The position numbers and the translations under genes are program-made. A stretch of DNA of 64,000 nucleotides, from contig NC_071332.1 in assembly GCF_010183535.1 (NCBI RefSeq), positions 18,166,001 through 18,230,000 of the forward strand, given 5' to 3'. This document shows, in pieces, positions 32,616 to 44,494 of this stretch. The notes beneath the pieces are model-generated. The model had not been told where the DNA came from. It saw nothing but the letters and a program-made list of their open reading frames with translations, and did no database searches. This stretch comes from Caenorhabditis remanei. Its lineage: Eukaryota; Nematoda; Chromadorea; Rhabditida; Rhabditidae. Position 1 is the stretch's first letter. The number at the start of each line of letters is the position of its first letter.

Positions 32616-33307
32616 CGTATGAAGAGGAAATGTGAACGAGTGTGTTCATGGTGGAACTGAACTGGTTCATACTTTTATACGAACGGATCAAATGTCTCGC
32701 CTGTAACAGATTAAAGAATGGTCATATGAATTTAATGCATCGGAAAACTGAACTGTTCGTATTTTGAAATACCGAATACTGCCGACTTTTTTTCTACCTC
32801 TGGGGCATGATTGCAGCATCAGAGACCACAGAGATCAATTTTTTTTAAAATTTTTGTGAAAAAAGGATATAACAGAATATTTTCAATCATAATCGACTAA
32901 CGGTCGGTCTGTGTGAAAGTTTGTTCAAAGGTGGTCTCGTAGTTGAATGAAATGATTGAAATATCAAATTATAGAGCTTTCCAGGCAGAGTTGAGCGGAA
33001 TGCGGAAGGCGAAAGCGGAATAAAATGCCATTTAGATGACGATATCCTGATATCCTCTGGGCTGAAGGCGGAAAGCAGAATAAATAATGTTTACTATTAG
33101 GCGGAAAGCGGAATTCCGCTGAACCCTGTTTGCAGGTCTGAAAATGCTGCTAACCGCATTAAAACAATGTTTTCCGATACGACACCATTCGGAAAACATT
33201 AGATGTACTTTTAATAGCGACCGGCGAGTACTCGTAAACCAAAAACACGTAAATACGCTCTACCCTACTTTATTAATCGAAAACAGATGAACCAAAACTT
33301 GATTTAT
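32616..33307. other. Intergenic with GCGGAA-type repeat
   Basis: Between 32990 and 33125 the motifs TTGAGCGGAATGCGGAAGG and GGCGGAAAGCGGAATTCCGC recur, related to 14650-14690 and 39935-39985. Past 33130 the sequence is the 3' flank shared in inverted orientation with the gene at 38546-39785. No gene is seen. Confidence 0.5.
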
Positions 33308-34563
33308 TCATACGAGCAACCTATCATCTTTCATAGTAAAAACAAATCTTCGTTTCTTCTTATTATCCCGAAACATTGCAAACTCAAATTCCGGAGTGTT
33401 ATACACCTCCTTCCGTGGTCCCACAGAAACTTCCAAATTTTCGAAATCCGCCAATATCTCTTCCTGACATAACATTGTGATAGTTGGCATAATACAATCC
33501 TCCTTGTCTCCAAGATTTGAACAGAACGACACTTCACTGAAGAAATCATAAATAGTGATTTTCGTCAGACAACTGTACTCTAGCAATCTCGGTCGTAGCT
33601 TGAAAATTTTGGTAAGGGTTGTAGGTGAGGCTTGAAAAGTGTCAGTGAATATTTTATTGTTATTCTTCTCTTCAACTCTTCGCACCAAGCAAGAGTTGTC
33701 TAAACAATTCTGAAATTGGTATAAAATTTATTAGAGGTATCGATGCTGTCATAGTTACCTGGCACTGTTCGTTCAATTTCAAAACTTCTTCAACCTCAGC
33801 ACTCGATCGATTGGTTATTGAAAACAATGGTATTTTCAAAGTTTTTGAGTTAAATTCACCAATAAAATATTCGCATTGCATCTTGTTGAATTTGTCGTTG
33901 GGACTTGCACAGAATCCGTCATCCACTACAGGTCTGGTTGTGTATAATTCCATAACTTCATCATAATTTTTTTGGAAAAAATTAAAATTCTCAGTGTCAC
34001 AAACATTTTTGGCAATGTTCAAAAAACACTGCTTTTGAGGCTTGAAAATCTGAGTGGACAAGTTTCCCTGTAAATAAAAACTTTGAACATTTAAAACGTG
34101 GCGAAACCACTAACAATAATTATATCTTCCGTGCAATTATGTCCTCCATCAAAGAGTTTTTTCAAAAAGGGTGCCATACAAGTGTGATCAAACGTATATC
34201 TTCTTGCACCCACTTCATCACAAGATGTTAGAAACACTTCTATTTCTGATTTTCCTTTGAAACACTCCAAGCCAGATGCACACTTCTAGAAAAAAACAGT
34301 TCTACAGTAAGCAACAATTTGACCTGTAATACATACCATAACATTCTGACATTCCTCGCTATAATTCTTTAACACATCTGAAAGCGGTGGAAAATTAGTG
34401 GGAATTTTATAATACATTGCATTTTTCTTCTCCAACTGATGTGAGTCCGACATCCATTGTCAGTTTCAGCGATACAAATCACTGGTTCATCATCACGACG
34501 GATATAAGAATCGACTAGATTTGGTATAAGAAGAGATATGAATAGGTTGAAAATTAACTGCAT
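33308..34563 (-). pseudogene. DUF19-like gene 5, 5-bp insertion in exon 1
   Basis: Exons 34563-34337, 34285-34115, 34067-33759 and 33709-33308 match the gene at 38546-39785, in inverted orientation. Exon 1 is 227 bp instead of 222: ACTCACATCAGTTGG replaces ACTCAGTTGG, shifting the frame after GCRT so that translation stops at about codon 65. The later exons are fully open, so the lesion is recent, or a sequencing error, or is bypassed by a start I do not see. Confidence 0.65.
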
Positions 34564-35169
34564 CACATAGAAAATTGGCAACAAATAAACGAGGATAATG
34601 CGGGCGTGTATGCATTATATACAGAAAGGATAACTAAATTTTCGGTTTTGAAAGGCCATAGAATGGAAATGTGAATAATTGCAATGTGAGTGTAAAGAGT
34701 TATCTGATCCGATCTGTCGCCCAGGTTAATCATAAATATTCAATTTGCACGAACTTTTTTGTATGTAGTATGTCTCTTATGCCGGTGAACTAAATTAACA
34801 CTAGGTTGTTACTTAAAATTTTTTCTAAAAGGTATGAAATAGGAGCGGATATCCGGTTACATTTATAACAGTATGGAGTCTTGGCAGTAAGCATTTTCAG
34901 AAATTTCCCATTCCAGAACCGTTCTTCTCAAAGATAAAGCATAGTGTAATAAATAAAATTGCTCGATATTGCAGATATAGAAAGCATCAGTCAAAAAAAG
35001 AAAACTACTAGCTACACTTCTAATCCCTTTGCGTGTATTTTCAAAATAAAAATTCACAAATTTATATTAGTTCAACAAAAAATCAAATCGCAATTTCTCA
35101 ATTTCTATTCAGTCCTATTTTTTCCATATTCTAAATAAACCTATGTATTTAACTGATTGCATTGATATT
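34564..35169. other. Intergenic, upstream region of DUF19 gene 5
   Basis: The minus strand near 34700-34740 carries the conserved block ACCTGGGCGAC...GATCGGATCAGATAA found upstream of the plus-strand genes at 38546 and 40949. The rest is AT-rich and shows nothing. Confidence 0.5.
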
Positions 35170-36312
35170 TGATATTTTATTTAACTATTTAAATATACAG
35201 AAAAAGTCACTGGAGGTCAGGTAAAGTCCCTCACGAGACTAAACCTGAGAAAGGAAACCGGGAAATAAGGAATTAAAAAATAGGTGGGCAAGGGGGAGGG
35301 AGAATAAAGAAAGAAAAAAAAAATCAGAATCGTGCAATATTATTCACAAGAAGAGACTTGAATTCCGATGGGCAAAGAAAATGGGGGACATTAATAGTTA
35401 AGGCATTCCAAATAGGTATTACAGTTGAGAAAAAATTAGAGCAATTAGGATTTATACAGATAAGAGACATTGGGCGACGGTAGGAGGAACTTAACCTGAC
35501 ATGGGTCTCAATACTAGGAAAATATGAGGCGCCGATTATGAGATTGTATAAGAGAAGTAGTTGCGCTTTGAGCCTACGGTGGCGCATAGAAAAGAGGTCA
35601 AGTTGGGAGAGGCGATCCGAGTAGGAACAATAAGGTGTGTTACAGCGTTGAAGAATTTTCCGTGAAAAGAATCTGAGAGGAGTTTCGAGCTTGTGCGCTA
35701 GTTTAGATGATGGTGGAGGTGAATAAACGACGGAGCAGTATTCAACTAGAGGGAGTACATAAGTTTTGAATAGGAAGATATAAAATTGGGGAGAGTTGGA
35801 TTTGAAAGATTTCAGTAGTTGTTTTGAACGGAGTAAGGCGAGAGCAACAGCCCGATTAATGTGTCTAGTGAACTTGAGATTAGGTTCTATTAATAAACCT
35901 AAATCCCTAACAGAATCAACGGAATCAATGAGGGAACCTCCAATAGTGTACGGGTGAGAAAAGTTTCGAGGTCCGAGACGAAGAAGGGCAGTCTTAGAGT
36001 GGGCCAGAGGTAAGGAGTTATCAGAAGCCCAAGACTCTACCAAGTCTATTCCCATTTGAAGTGCTAGAGGATCATGAGAGTACAGCTTAATATCGTCAGC
36101 GAAAGCTGCGATACGTAGCGATGAAATGTCAGCAAGTTTGAGCAGGAGATCATTAATAAAGACTAAAAACAAGAGAGGGCCAGAGACGGAGCCCTGGGGG
36201 ACACCGGAGGGGATAGTAGCAGAGGGAGTGCCAACGAAGTCATCAATCTTGACAGAGAATGTTCGATCAGACAGAAAATCAGTAAGCCAGGAAATGATAT
36301 TATTAAGTCTGT
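35170..36312 (-). mobile_element. 5'-truncated non-LTR retrotransposon (reverse transcriptase 3' part)
   Basis: An open frame ends at 35324 and runs up to about 36312. It contains the RT motifs PSGVPQGSVSGPLLF, FINDLL and FADDIKLYS (the F/Y-x-DD active site), then VRDLGLLI, RSKQLLKSF, YVLPLVEYCSVVY and the usual C-terminal RLSQLDLFSMRHRR. The pattern fits CR1/jockey-like non-LTR elements. The endonuclease part and 5' end are missing, which is normal for a truncated insertion. It lies exactly between the minus-strand and plus-strand DUF19 genes. Confidence 0.8.
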
Positions 36313-36656
36313 CCGATCAAGTTGATGTTTTTTTATTGCTGGTACAAGAAAACTGGCTTGAATAAACCATATTCTATTATTCCATCATTTAGCTCCTCTG
36401 ATCTTCTGTTTTAATGTGCCCTCCTCTATTCTTTGATCATTCGAAACATAGATCTTGCAATGTTTTCTCCTCTTGTCACCCTCCAACAACTGACGTGGTT
36501 CTAAATTTAAACACTCACAAACTTTGTTGTTGAAGATACTCGACTCTAGGAAATTCGTGTCTCTGCTGGCCTTTTTAATCCAAAAAATAGGTCTGTGAAT
36601 TTACACCTCCCCTCAGATTACAAATTTATAGTTTTTGGGTACGACTGGTGTCAAAC
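36313..36656. other. Intergenic, nothing recognised
   Basis: AT-rich flank between the retrotransposon and the next gene; it probably holds the promoter of the gene at 36657, but I see no clear TATA box or family promoter block. Confidence 0.4.
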
Positions 36657-38175
36657 ATGAAACTATTCCAATTATTCATACCTGTTCTCCTCTTTCCGTT
36701 TGCTACCGCATCCTGCGTCACCGAAATCAATGAAGCATGTCAAGAACAACTGGAAACAAAAAATGAGGTAGCGAAAGGAATTGTGAATTCCCGGTACCCA
36801 CCACTAAAGAATGCATGGAAGAATTATACGGAGACATATCAGAAGTACTTGGTAAGTCATATTTTATCGGGGTGTTCTCAACCTATTATTTTTCCAGGAC
36901 TGTGCCTCCGAACAAGATTGCTACAAGGGTAAATTGAATGAGTCGATTTTTGAAACCACTCGTGATTACATCGGTACAAAAACCTATCCGTTTGATCACA
37001 GCTGCTTGAGACTTGTGTTGGAGAAAGTTTACGATGGTGGTTACGAATGTACACACCAGTTTGGTGATGAATTGGTAAGTATATTTTGGAGGGATTCTAT
37101 TTTTGGTTGGCCTGTTTTTCAAGTCTCCTAGCCTGTTGGTTCATTATGTATTATCAAAACACATTTTCTTGAAAATTTTTTGAACCCGCGAAATTTGCCG
37201 TCTTTGAATTTAAGTACCGCGTCCTTTCAGCAATCTAGGGTAAGGTCCAACACAATCCGCCGATTTTTCCCGAGTTTTCGCCACTTTTCGCGTTTTTTCG
37301 AATAAAAATTATAAAATTAACATGCCTTTTTCCGTCATTTTTTTATTCTACATGTGGAGAAAACGTTGAATAAAACAATATTACAGCTTTTAAAGACTTC
37401 GATTGATTATCGAAAAAGCTGAAAATAAACTGAAATAGAACGTTTAGAAGTGCCGGTCTGTTAGAATAAATTCGGTATTCCCAGTCAAAGTAAGAAAAGT
37501 GATAATCTATCCGAGTTCTTACTCCATGCAACCATCCAATTTCCAGAGAAACCTCACCGCTGCCCATACAATTTTCAAAAATGGCAAGCCTTGTTTCTTG
37601 AAAATGGCTCAAGACACATGCAAACCGGAACACTTCCAATTTTTCCAACAAAACTATGACGATCTGATGGAACTGTACACCGACCAACCGGCGAACAATG
37701 TCTGTACCAACCCAAGCGACAAGTTTTATAAAATGCAATGTGAAAGTTTGGCGGCTGGAGTTAAAGCGAAAGCAGCGGAGATACCGTTTTTGAATGCGAC
37801 GTCTTCTGATGTAAAGGAAATTGTGAGCTTGTGTAGGGAGTGTCAGGTAAGTAAATTCTTTACTGAAAGTTTTTAAAAATCTTCTCAAAATTCCAGACAT
37901 GCACACAAGACAGCTGCTTGTTCGACCAAGACCCCGGAAGGAGAGCTGGAGTCAAACGAATGTGTGATGATTTCGAGACACTTCCTGCTAACCTCACATT
38001 AATATTGGATCGCCGTCCTAAATTATTGGAGTACAAGTGTTTGACTAATATGACTTATTTGGATTTTTTGGAAAAGCAAATGTTGTGTATTATGGGACAA
38101 AAAGATAATTGTGCCTTGTTTGTTGTTTCGAAGATGTGTCAGCAAGAGGTGATGGCGGATTTTGAATATTTGTAA
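36657..38175 (+). CDS. DUF19-like secreted protein 6, diverged (316 aa)
   Basis: Exons 36657-36851, 36898-37074, 37547-37846 and 37897-38175 are all phase 0. It has a signal peptide MKLFQLFIPVLLFPFATAS and family blocks DCASEQDCYKGK, CLRLVLEKVYDGGYECTH, FFQQNYDDLMELYTDQPA, KMQCESL, LLEYKCLTN and CQQEVMADFEYL. It ends right after this block and lacks the GPRKEVYNTPEFEF tail of its neighbours, so it is about 40-50 aa shorter. It is the most diverged member. The 472-bp intron 2 contains unrelated inserted sequence. Confidence 0.75.
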
Positions 38176-38394
38176 AGTTTTATGAATTTAATGAATGAAA
38201 TTGGATTTCAAGCATTGATTTACAAACAAAAAATTACAAAAATTTCGAAATTTTTATATTTAATCGCTGCAAGTTTTCTTCAGCCCGGCCCGAAGTTGAT
38301 AATTATATAATTAAAATAGTAAAAACATGCAAAAAAAGTTAGTAAAATGCTTCAAAAAAAATTACGTGCAAATTGAACTTTTGTGACCAACCTG

Positions 38395-38493
38395 GGCGAC
38401 TGATCGGATCAGATAACAATGTACACTCACGTTCTTCAATGATTCATATGGCATTCTCTGACCTTTTGAAACCAAAAATTGTTCTGTATAAAA
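38395..38493 (+). promoter_or_regulatory. Conserved DUF19 promoter block and TATA box
   Basis: ACCTGGGCGACTGATCGGAT followed by CAGATAAC, CACTCACGTTCTTC and TTGTTCTGTATAAAA (TATA at 38487-38493) precede the ATG at 38546. The block recurs before 40949 and, inverted, before 34563. AGATAA fits the WGATAR site of GATA factors, which often mark gut expression in worms. That role is inference. Confidence 0.5.
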
Positions 38494-38545
38494 CGCCTCC
38501 ATCGCGCGAATTATCCTCTTTATTTTTTTGCCCATTCTCTATGTG

Positions 38546-39785
38546 ATGCAGTTCATTTTCAAACTATTCCTATATCTTCTCATACCAATTCTAGTAGAAT
38601 CTATCATCAGTCGTGGTGATGATCCAATTATTTGTATTACTGAAACTAACAATGGATGTAAGACTCAGTTGGAGAAGAAAAATTCACTTTTGAATAATAT
38701 TCCCTCTAATTTTCCACCGCTTTCCAGTGTGTTAAAGAATTACACAGAGCAATGTCAGAATGTTATGGTATGTTTGAAGATCAAATTTATTCTTACTGTA
38801 CCACTCCTTATTTCTAGAAGTGTGCATCTGGCCTCGAGTGTTTCAAAGGGAAATCAGAAATAGAAGTTTTTAAAACATCTTGTGATGCTGTGGGTTCAGG
38901 AAGATATACGTTTGATTACACATGCATGTCACGCTTTTTGAGAAAACTCTTTGATGGAGGACATAATTGCACGGATGATATAATTATTGTTTGTAACTTG
39001 CTACTGCTTTAATATCCTGAGTTTTTATTTACAGGGAAACTTGTCCACTCAGATTTTCAAAACTCAAAAGCAATGCTTTTTGAACATCGCCAAGAATGTT
39101 TGTGACACCGAGAACTTCAATTTTTTCCAAAAGAATTATGACGAAGTTGTGGAATTATACACAACTAGACCTGCAGTGGATGACGGGTTCTGTGCGAGTC
39201 CCAACGACAAATTCAGCAGAATGCAATGCGAAAATTTCTTTGGTGAATTTGGTTCAAAAACCATGAAAATCCCATTTTTATCAATAACCAACCGATCGAA
39301 TACAGAGGTTCAAGAAGTTTTGGAACTGAACAAACAAGGCCAGGTAACTGCGACAGCATCCATATATTCAACAAATTTTATACCAATTTCAGAATTGTTT
39401 TGACAACCTTTGCTTATATCAAAGAATTGGTGAGGAGAATAACACCAGAATATTCACTGACACCTTTCAAGCCTCGCCTACAAATCTAACCAAAATTTTC
39501 AAGCTACGGCCAAGATTGCTGGAGTACAGTTGTCTGGCTAACAATACTATCTACACGTTTTTCCGTGAAGTGTCGTTATGTACAAATCTTGGAGAGAAGG
39601 AGGATTGTATTATGCCAACTATCACAAAGTTTTGTCAGGAGGAGATATTGGCTGATTTCAGAAATTTGGAAGTTTCTGTGGGACCGCGAAGGGAGGTGTA
39701 TAACACTCCGGAGTTTGAGTTTGCAATGTTCCGGGATAATAAGAAGAAACGAAGATTTGTTTTTACTGTGAAAGATGATAAGTGA
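38546..39785 (+). CDS. DUF19-like secreted protein 7 (364 aa)
   Basis: Exons 38546-38767, 38818-38988, 39035-39343 and 39393-39785 are all phase 0. It has a signal peptide MQFIFKLFLYLLIPILVES and the complete set of family blocks: KCASGLECFKGK, HNCTDD, FFQKNYDEVVELYTTRPAVD, FCASPNDKF, LLEYSCLANN and VSVGPRREVYNTPEFEF. Donor 2 is GTTTGT, weaker than the GTTAGT of the relatives. It pairs as an inverted duplicate with the locus at 33308-34563, flanks included. Confidence 0.8.
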
Positions 39786-40629
39786 ATTGAATGAATAAAT
39801 CAAGTTTTGGTTCATTTGTTTTCGATTAATAAAGTATGGTAGAGCGTATTTACGTATTATCGATTTGCAAATTCTTACCGGTCGGTATTAAAGGTACATA
39901 TAATTTTAACCAAATAGTAAATATCGCATAGGAAACAAAGTTGAGAGGAATGCGGTTTATGAAATAGCGGAGGGCAGAAGGCGGAATAAAATGTTATTTT
40001 TAGAAGGTGGTTTTTTCGCAAAAAAAACGGTGAAAAGTGAACCTGCTGCGGAAAGAAAAGGGAAACGCGATAAAGAAGTATTTTCTCTAAATATGGTATG
40101 TGTGTGGAAGTTCGCCAACACCGGAGTCTGCAATTAGTCAGGTAAGGTGCATTTTTAGTGTTATAGATTTATGTATTAGAAACATTTTTATTTCTCGTAT
40201 ATTCCTTGATAAGCTAATCGTTCTTTTTTCAGCGAATTTTACTTTTAATTTTTTCTATTTTACAACGCACAAAATTCCAGCAAACAAACTAAGCTGCTGA
40301 TTGACTCCATCTTCAGCAAAGCTTCCCGACTCCAAAATGACAATTTTTATGAAAAGGTTAGAAATACAAGAATCGTTTTGAAAACAAATTTTGCAGTGAT
40401 ATTCAGGAAACGTCTTTGTGGTGAAGGGAGATCCACAGACAATAGATAAGAAAACTAGTACCAACGAGCCACCCCTCCGAGATGCTGAACCTCTATGTGG
40501 TGAAGGAGATCAACCGAACTTATATTAAATGCCAACGCACATTTTTTATTTATTGTTTAAAAACTTTATGATTGAAATAGTAGAAAAACTTCGTTGCTTA
40601 CCTTCCCATTCCAAAAAATTATGTACAAA
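39786..40629. other. Intergenic with repeat remnants
   Basis: The first 110 bp match the 3' flank of the locus at 33308 (inverted). Around 39935-39985 lies the GAGCGGAATGCGG-type repeat. The remainder, including GGTGAAGGGAGATCC near 40420 and GGTGAAGGAGATC near 40500, is unrecognised. Confidence 0.4.
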
Positions 40630-40755
40630 TTGAACTTTTGTTACCAACCTGGACGACTGATCGGATCAAATAACTATGTACACTCACGTTCTTCATTGCA
40701 GTGATTCATATGGCATTCTCTGACCTTTCGAAACCAAAATTTGTTCTGTATAAAA
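40630..40755 (+). promoter_or_regulatory. Conserved DUF19 promoter block and TATA box, second copy
   Basis: ACCTGGACGACTGATCGGAT, CAAATAAC, CACTCACGTTCTTC and TTCTGTATAAAA (TATA at 40749-40755) match the block at 38395-38493. The GATA-like site AGATAA reads AAATAA here, so it is lost. Confidence 0.5.
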
Positions 40756-40802
40756 TGCGCGCACGCCCGCACTATCCTCTTTAGTTTGTTGCCGATACTC
40801 TA

Positions 40803-40942
40803 TTAGCTCCGCACGGTTCTTACAACTGCGCTCCACCGAAATCCCTCTTGAAAACTGTCTCATTTTCTCCGAGTCTCTCAATTTCGCCCACTATTTTCTT
40901 TGGTTTCGGTAGAGCGCAGTTGTAAGAAGTGTGCCGTGCTAA
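40803..40942. repeat. 140-bp MITE in the 5' leader of DUF19 gene 8
   Basis: The left end TTAGCTCCGCACGGTTCTTA and the inverted right end TTAGCACGGCACACTTCTTA continue as matching arms (CAACTGCGCTC); TA flanks both sides (40801-40802, 40943-40944). Comparison with the sister gene at 38546 shows the empty site: CTCTATGTGATGCAG there, CTCTA[element]TATGTAATGCAG here. Confidence 0.8.
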
Positions 40943-40948
40943 TATGTA

Positions 40949-42185
40949 ATGCAGTTAATTTTCCAACTATTCCTATCTCTTCTTATACCAAATCTAATCG
41001 ATTCTGTTATCAGTCGTGGTGACGCTTCAGTGATTTGTATTAAGAAAACTGAAAATGTATGTAAGACCCAGTTGGAGAAGAAAAATGCAATCTATTTCAA
41101 AATTCCCTCTAGTTTTCTGCCGCTTTCAAATGAGTGGAAGAATTATACAGAGCAATGTCAGAATGTTATGGTATGTAGGTTGAATTTCTTCTTACTGTAG
41201 CACTGTTTTTTTTAGAAGTGTGTATCTGGCCTCGAGTGTTTCAAAGGGAAATCAGAAAAAGAAGTTTTTGAAATATCTTGCGATGATATTGGTTCCAGAA
41301 AATATATGTTTGATTACAAATGCATGGTACCCTTTATGTGGAAATTATTTGATGATGAAGAGAATTGCACTCAAGATATAATTATTGTTAGTGGCTTGAT
41401 AATGTTCCAAATTTAAACATTTTATTTACAGGGAAACTTGTCCAGTCAGATTTTCAAAACTCAAAAGCAGTGCTTTTTGAATATTGCCAAGAATGTGTGC
41501 GAGACTGAGCATTACAATTTCTTCCAAAAAAACTATGATGAAGTTTTGGAATTATACACAACTAGACCTGCAGTGTTTGACGGGTTCTGTGCAAGTCCCA
41601 ACGACAAATTCAACAGATTGCAATGTGAATGTTTCCTCGGTAAATTTAGTTCAAAAACTATGAAAATTCCATTCTTGTCAATAACCAATCGATCAAGTGC
41701 TGAGGTTGAAGAAGTTTTGGAATTGAACAAACAGTACCAGGTAACTATGACAGTATCCATACCTCCAATAAACTCGATACCAATTTCAGAACTGCATAGA
41801 CAACTCTTGCTTGGATCTAAGTGCTAATGAAAATAGCATGAGAATATTCACTGACATCTTTCAAGCCTCGCCAACAAACTTTACTGAAATTTTCAAACTG
41901 CGACCAAGTTTGCTGGAATACAGCTGTCTGGCGAACATAAGCGTTTATACGTTCTTCAGTGAAGTGTCGATATGTTCAATGTTTGGCGAGAGGGATTGTA
42001 TAATGCCAACTATCATAAAGTTTTGTCAGGAGGAGATATTGGCTGATTTCAGAAATTTGGAAGTTTCTGTAGGACCGCGGAAAGAAGTGTATAACACTCC
42101 GGAATTAGAATTTGCAATGTTCCGAGATAATAAGAAGAAACGAAAATTTGTTTTCACTATGAAAGATGATAAGTTGATTCAATGA
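40949..42185 (+). CDS. DUF19-like secreted protein 8 (365 aa)
   Basis: Exons 40949-41170, 41216-41386, 41432-41740 and 41790-42185 are all phase 0. It has a signal peptide MQLIFQLFLSLLIPNLIDS and family blocks KCVSGLECFKGK, ENCTQD, FFQKNYDEVLELYTTRPAVF, FCASPNDKF, LLEYSCLANI and VSVGPRKEVYNTPELEF. The start codon lies only 5 bp past the TA duplication of an inserted MITE, so the leader has been remodelled; the coding frame is undamaged. Confidence 0.8.
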
Positions 42186-42338
42186 ATAAATTAAGTTTTG
42201 GTGTTTTAATTGCTAAAGTAAAGTTGAACGTATTTACGTATTATTTTTAAATCCACTCACGAAAATTTTGAAATTTTCAGTTTAGGACATTTGAAGAGAT
42301 GATGCAAAGATTATGTGAAGCACTATGTACATGAAAGT

Positions 42339-44494
42339 TTATTCCTGCACAGAAAACAATGATAAAACCAAAACCCATACAAAAATTGAAAATTGTCCGT
42401 TTCCCCCAGCTGTGGTAGTTCCTATAGTCGTTGTTGCAGATGTGGTAGTAGTGACAGTAGTGACAGTACTCCCTGGAGTAGTGCTTACTGTACTGTTACC
42501 CGCAATTACTGTAGTGTTGCCCTGTATAGTTATCACAGTAGTTCCTTGCGTTGTTGGCAAAAGGTCTCCCGAGTAGCCATAATATTGACAGTAGAATTTT
42601 CCAGGGGTGAAGCTAGTGGAACTGATTGTTAGCTCGGTGGCTTGGATGGTAGTGGAGAGGATGGAATGGGTTTCTTTTGACTCGTTGTTGAAGCTGTAAT
42701 GTTCAAATTCAAAAAATTGAATGATTTCATATGCAGATAAAAAAAGTGTTCACCTGGCAGAGTTTGAAGCTCCAAAGTTATCAGAAAAAGTGAAGTTAAT
42801 GAAGTCCTTGGAACTGGGAAAGGTTGAAATCTGAAAAAATTAAAAGTCTATACATCTGACTAACCGGACATACCACTGCCCCACTAGTCCTCGCTTTTGT
42901 CGACATATTCAGAAATTTCACATTGTGCTCGAAATATTTCCCGTTATTTATCACGATGCCAGTGGTATCTATTCCAGTTGTAGTGTAGACTTGACTCCTC
43001 TGATACCGATTTTCAATGGTCAAATCGAATTTTCCAAAAGATCGGAAATGCCAATAGTCGAGGGGGACTTGGAGAGGCTCGATATGAGTGAAGAATCTAG
43101 GAAGGGTTACTGTAGTAAGATCCTAGATAGGTGTACTGTGAAAATGTCTAACTTTGAGAGGGTGTCACGGTATCACTGATTGTCCCACAAGGTAAACCAT
43201 ACAGAACAAAGGTAGAGCTTCATTTTTGTAGTTGACAACTTTTTTGCACGGACACTCCCTAAAAAGTTACATAACGACAAAGTAATTTGTCCCTCAAATC
43301 GTCCACTGCAAAATAGAGTGATTTTTGAGGTGTCCCCTTAAAATGACCATACTCTCTAGGGAGTGTCCGTACAAAAAAGTTGTCAACTACAAAAATGAAG
43401 ACCTACCTTTGTTCTGTATGGTTTATACATAATTTACTTTATGGGATTATCAGTGATACCGTAACACCCTCTGGTCATTTTCAACTGGAAAGTGCCAGAA
43501 CCGCACTGTACCTACCGTGATTCTGTCCCCAACTTCATTGGATATGCAAAAAATCGATTCGCCTCCCCACCGTTCGTTGCCGATGGTAGCCCCCAATGGA
43601 ACCACAAAACACTGGTTTCCGGCTGAACTATCCCGGAGACAAATGAGGTTTTCTGAGGAGCATCACTATCTTCTTTATGAAAATTTATCAGTTGGGTGTT
43701 CAGAATGATAAAAGTTCCATTAGAATCATCAGAAGAGGTGATGTTGTGTTTGGTCTTGATGACGTAGACATGGAAGGTGGGGTCTGGAAATGGAAATCAA
43801 CTTTTTTGAAATTCAAGGATTACTGTACCTTGAGCCTGCTCCTTAGTTGTTATATAGTAGACTCCTGTCAAATTAGTCATGTTCAAATTGGCATCTTGCA
43901 CAAAAATAGTTAGGGTGTCAGTGATGGTGAAGTTTTTTGGTTTTCCATTTGAGTCGAGGTCGTAAAGTTCGTCCAGACTGAAATTTTTTGAAATGTTGAG
44001 TTGGAGGACTCGGGGGTAACTCACGTTATATTGAGAGTTCCTGAAGAAATCGAAATATTTCTCAAATTCTCAATATCATCGTTGGAAGCTAGATAGAGCT
44101 GCGATCCAGGCTGAAAATTCTTATTTTCCTCATTTTTGCGTGTCTATCTGTGTATCCGAATGTCCAGATGTCCCACCACACTCACCTCAATATCACTCAT
44201 CACTTTCTTCGATCCTGCCACCAACTTATTCAGGTACAGTACCTGAGAACTGGCGTACCATTTTCCAGGGGTAGTAGGTACGGTAGTAGAGTTTACTGTA
44301 GGGGATACTGTAGTGGGTACTGTAGCCTCAGAATTTTGTGTTGAGGCAGTTTGGGTTACGGTAGGTGGTACTGTAGAAGTGTCGTCGTCGGCATCTATCT
44401 GAAAAATGATGGTTTGGGGTGCTGTGGGATTACTGTAACTTACCAGGTACGGTAGACTGGAACAAATGAGAAGGTGGCATAGGAGTTTATACAT
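42339..44494 (-). CDS. Secreted Thr-rich, probably GPI-anchored glycoprotein (473 aa)
   Basis: Exons 44494-44444, 44398-44186, 44110-44025, 43977-43829, 43783-43516, 43096-42874, 42830-42754 and 42693-42339 join in phase. It has a short signal peptide (MYKLLCHLLICSSLPYL), a Thr/Val/Pro-rich stretch at about 20-60, a folded middle with many N-x-S/T sites (LNIT, NFT, NMT, NLT, KHNIT) and a C-terminal TTT-rich linker ending in a hydrophobic tail (FSIFVWVLVLSLF) typical of GPI anchoring. A CUB-like nematode secreted family is possible, but I cannot confirm it. In exon 5 a second reading frame (CFVVPLGATIGNERWGG) also looks protein-like, so a compensated frameshift or alternative splice there should be kept in mind. 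Confidence 0.65.
43140..43507. repeat. Palindromic MITE in intron 5 of the glycoprotein gene
   Basis: Arms TTTTTGTAGTTGACAACTTT (near 43225) and AAAAGTTGTCAACTACAAAA (near 43375) and CGGACACTCCCT/AGGGAGTGTCCG pair; outer arms GAGGGTGT...CGGTATCACTGAT and ATCAGTGATACCGTAACACC also pair. Same family as 54222-54673; the left terminus is shortened. Confidence 0.7.

Noticed and set aside
35324..36172. Host gene encoding a 282-aa protein
   Set aside because: The frame has FADD and the other reverse-transcriptase motifs and continues upstream without a start; it is a truncated retrotransposon.
37343..37906. 187-codon minus-strand open frame
   Set aside because: It covers intron 2 and exon 3 of the plus-strand DUF19-like gene in antisense; no start or splice support.
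42325..42632. Val-rich plus-strand open frames
   Set aside because: They are antisense of the Thr-rich linker of the glycoprotein gene (ACT/ACA codons read backwards).
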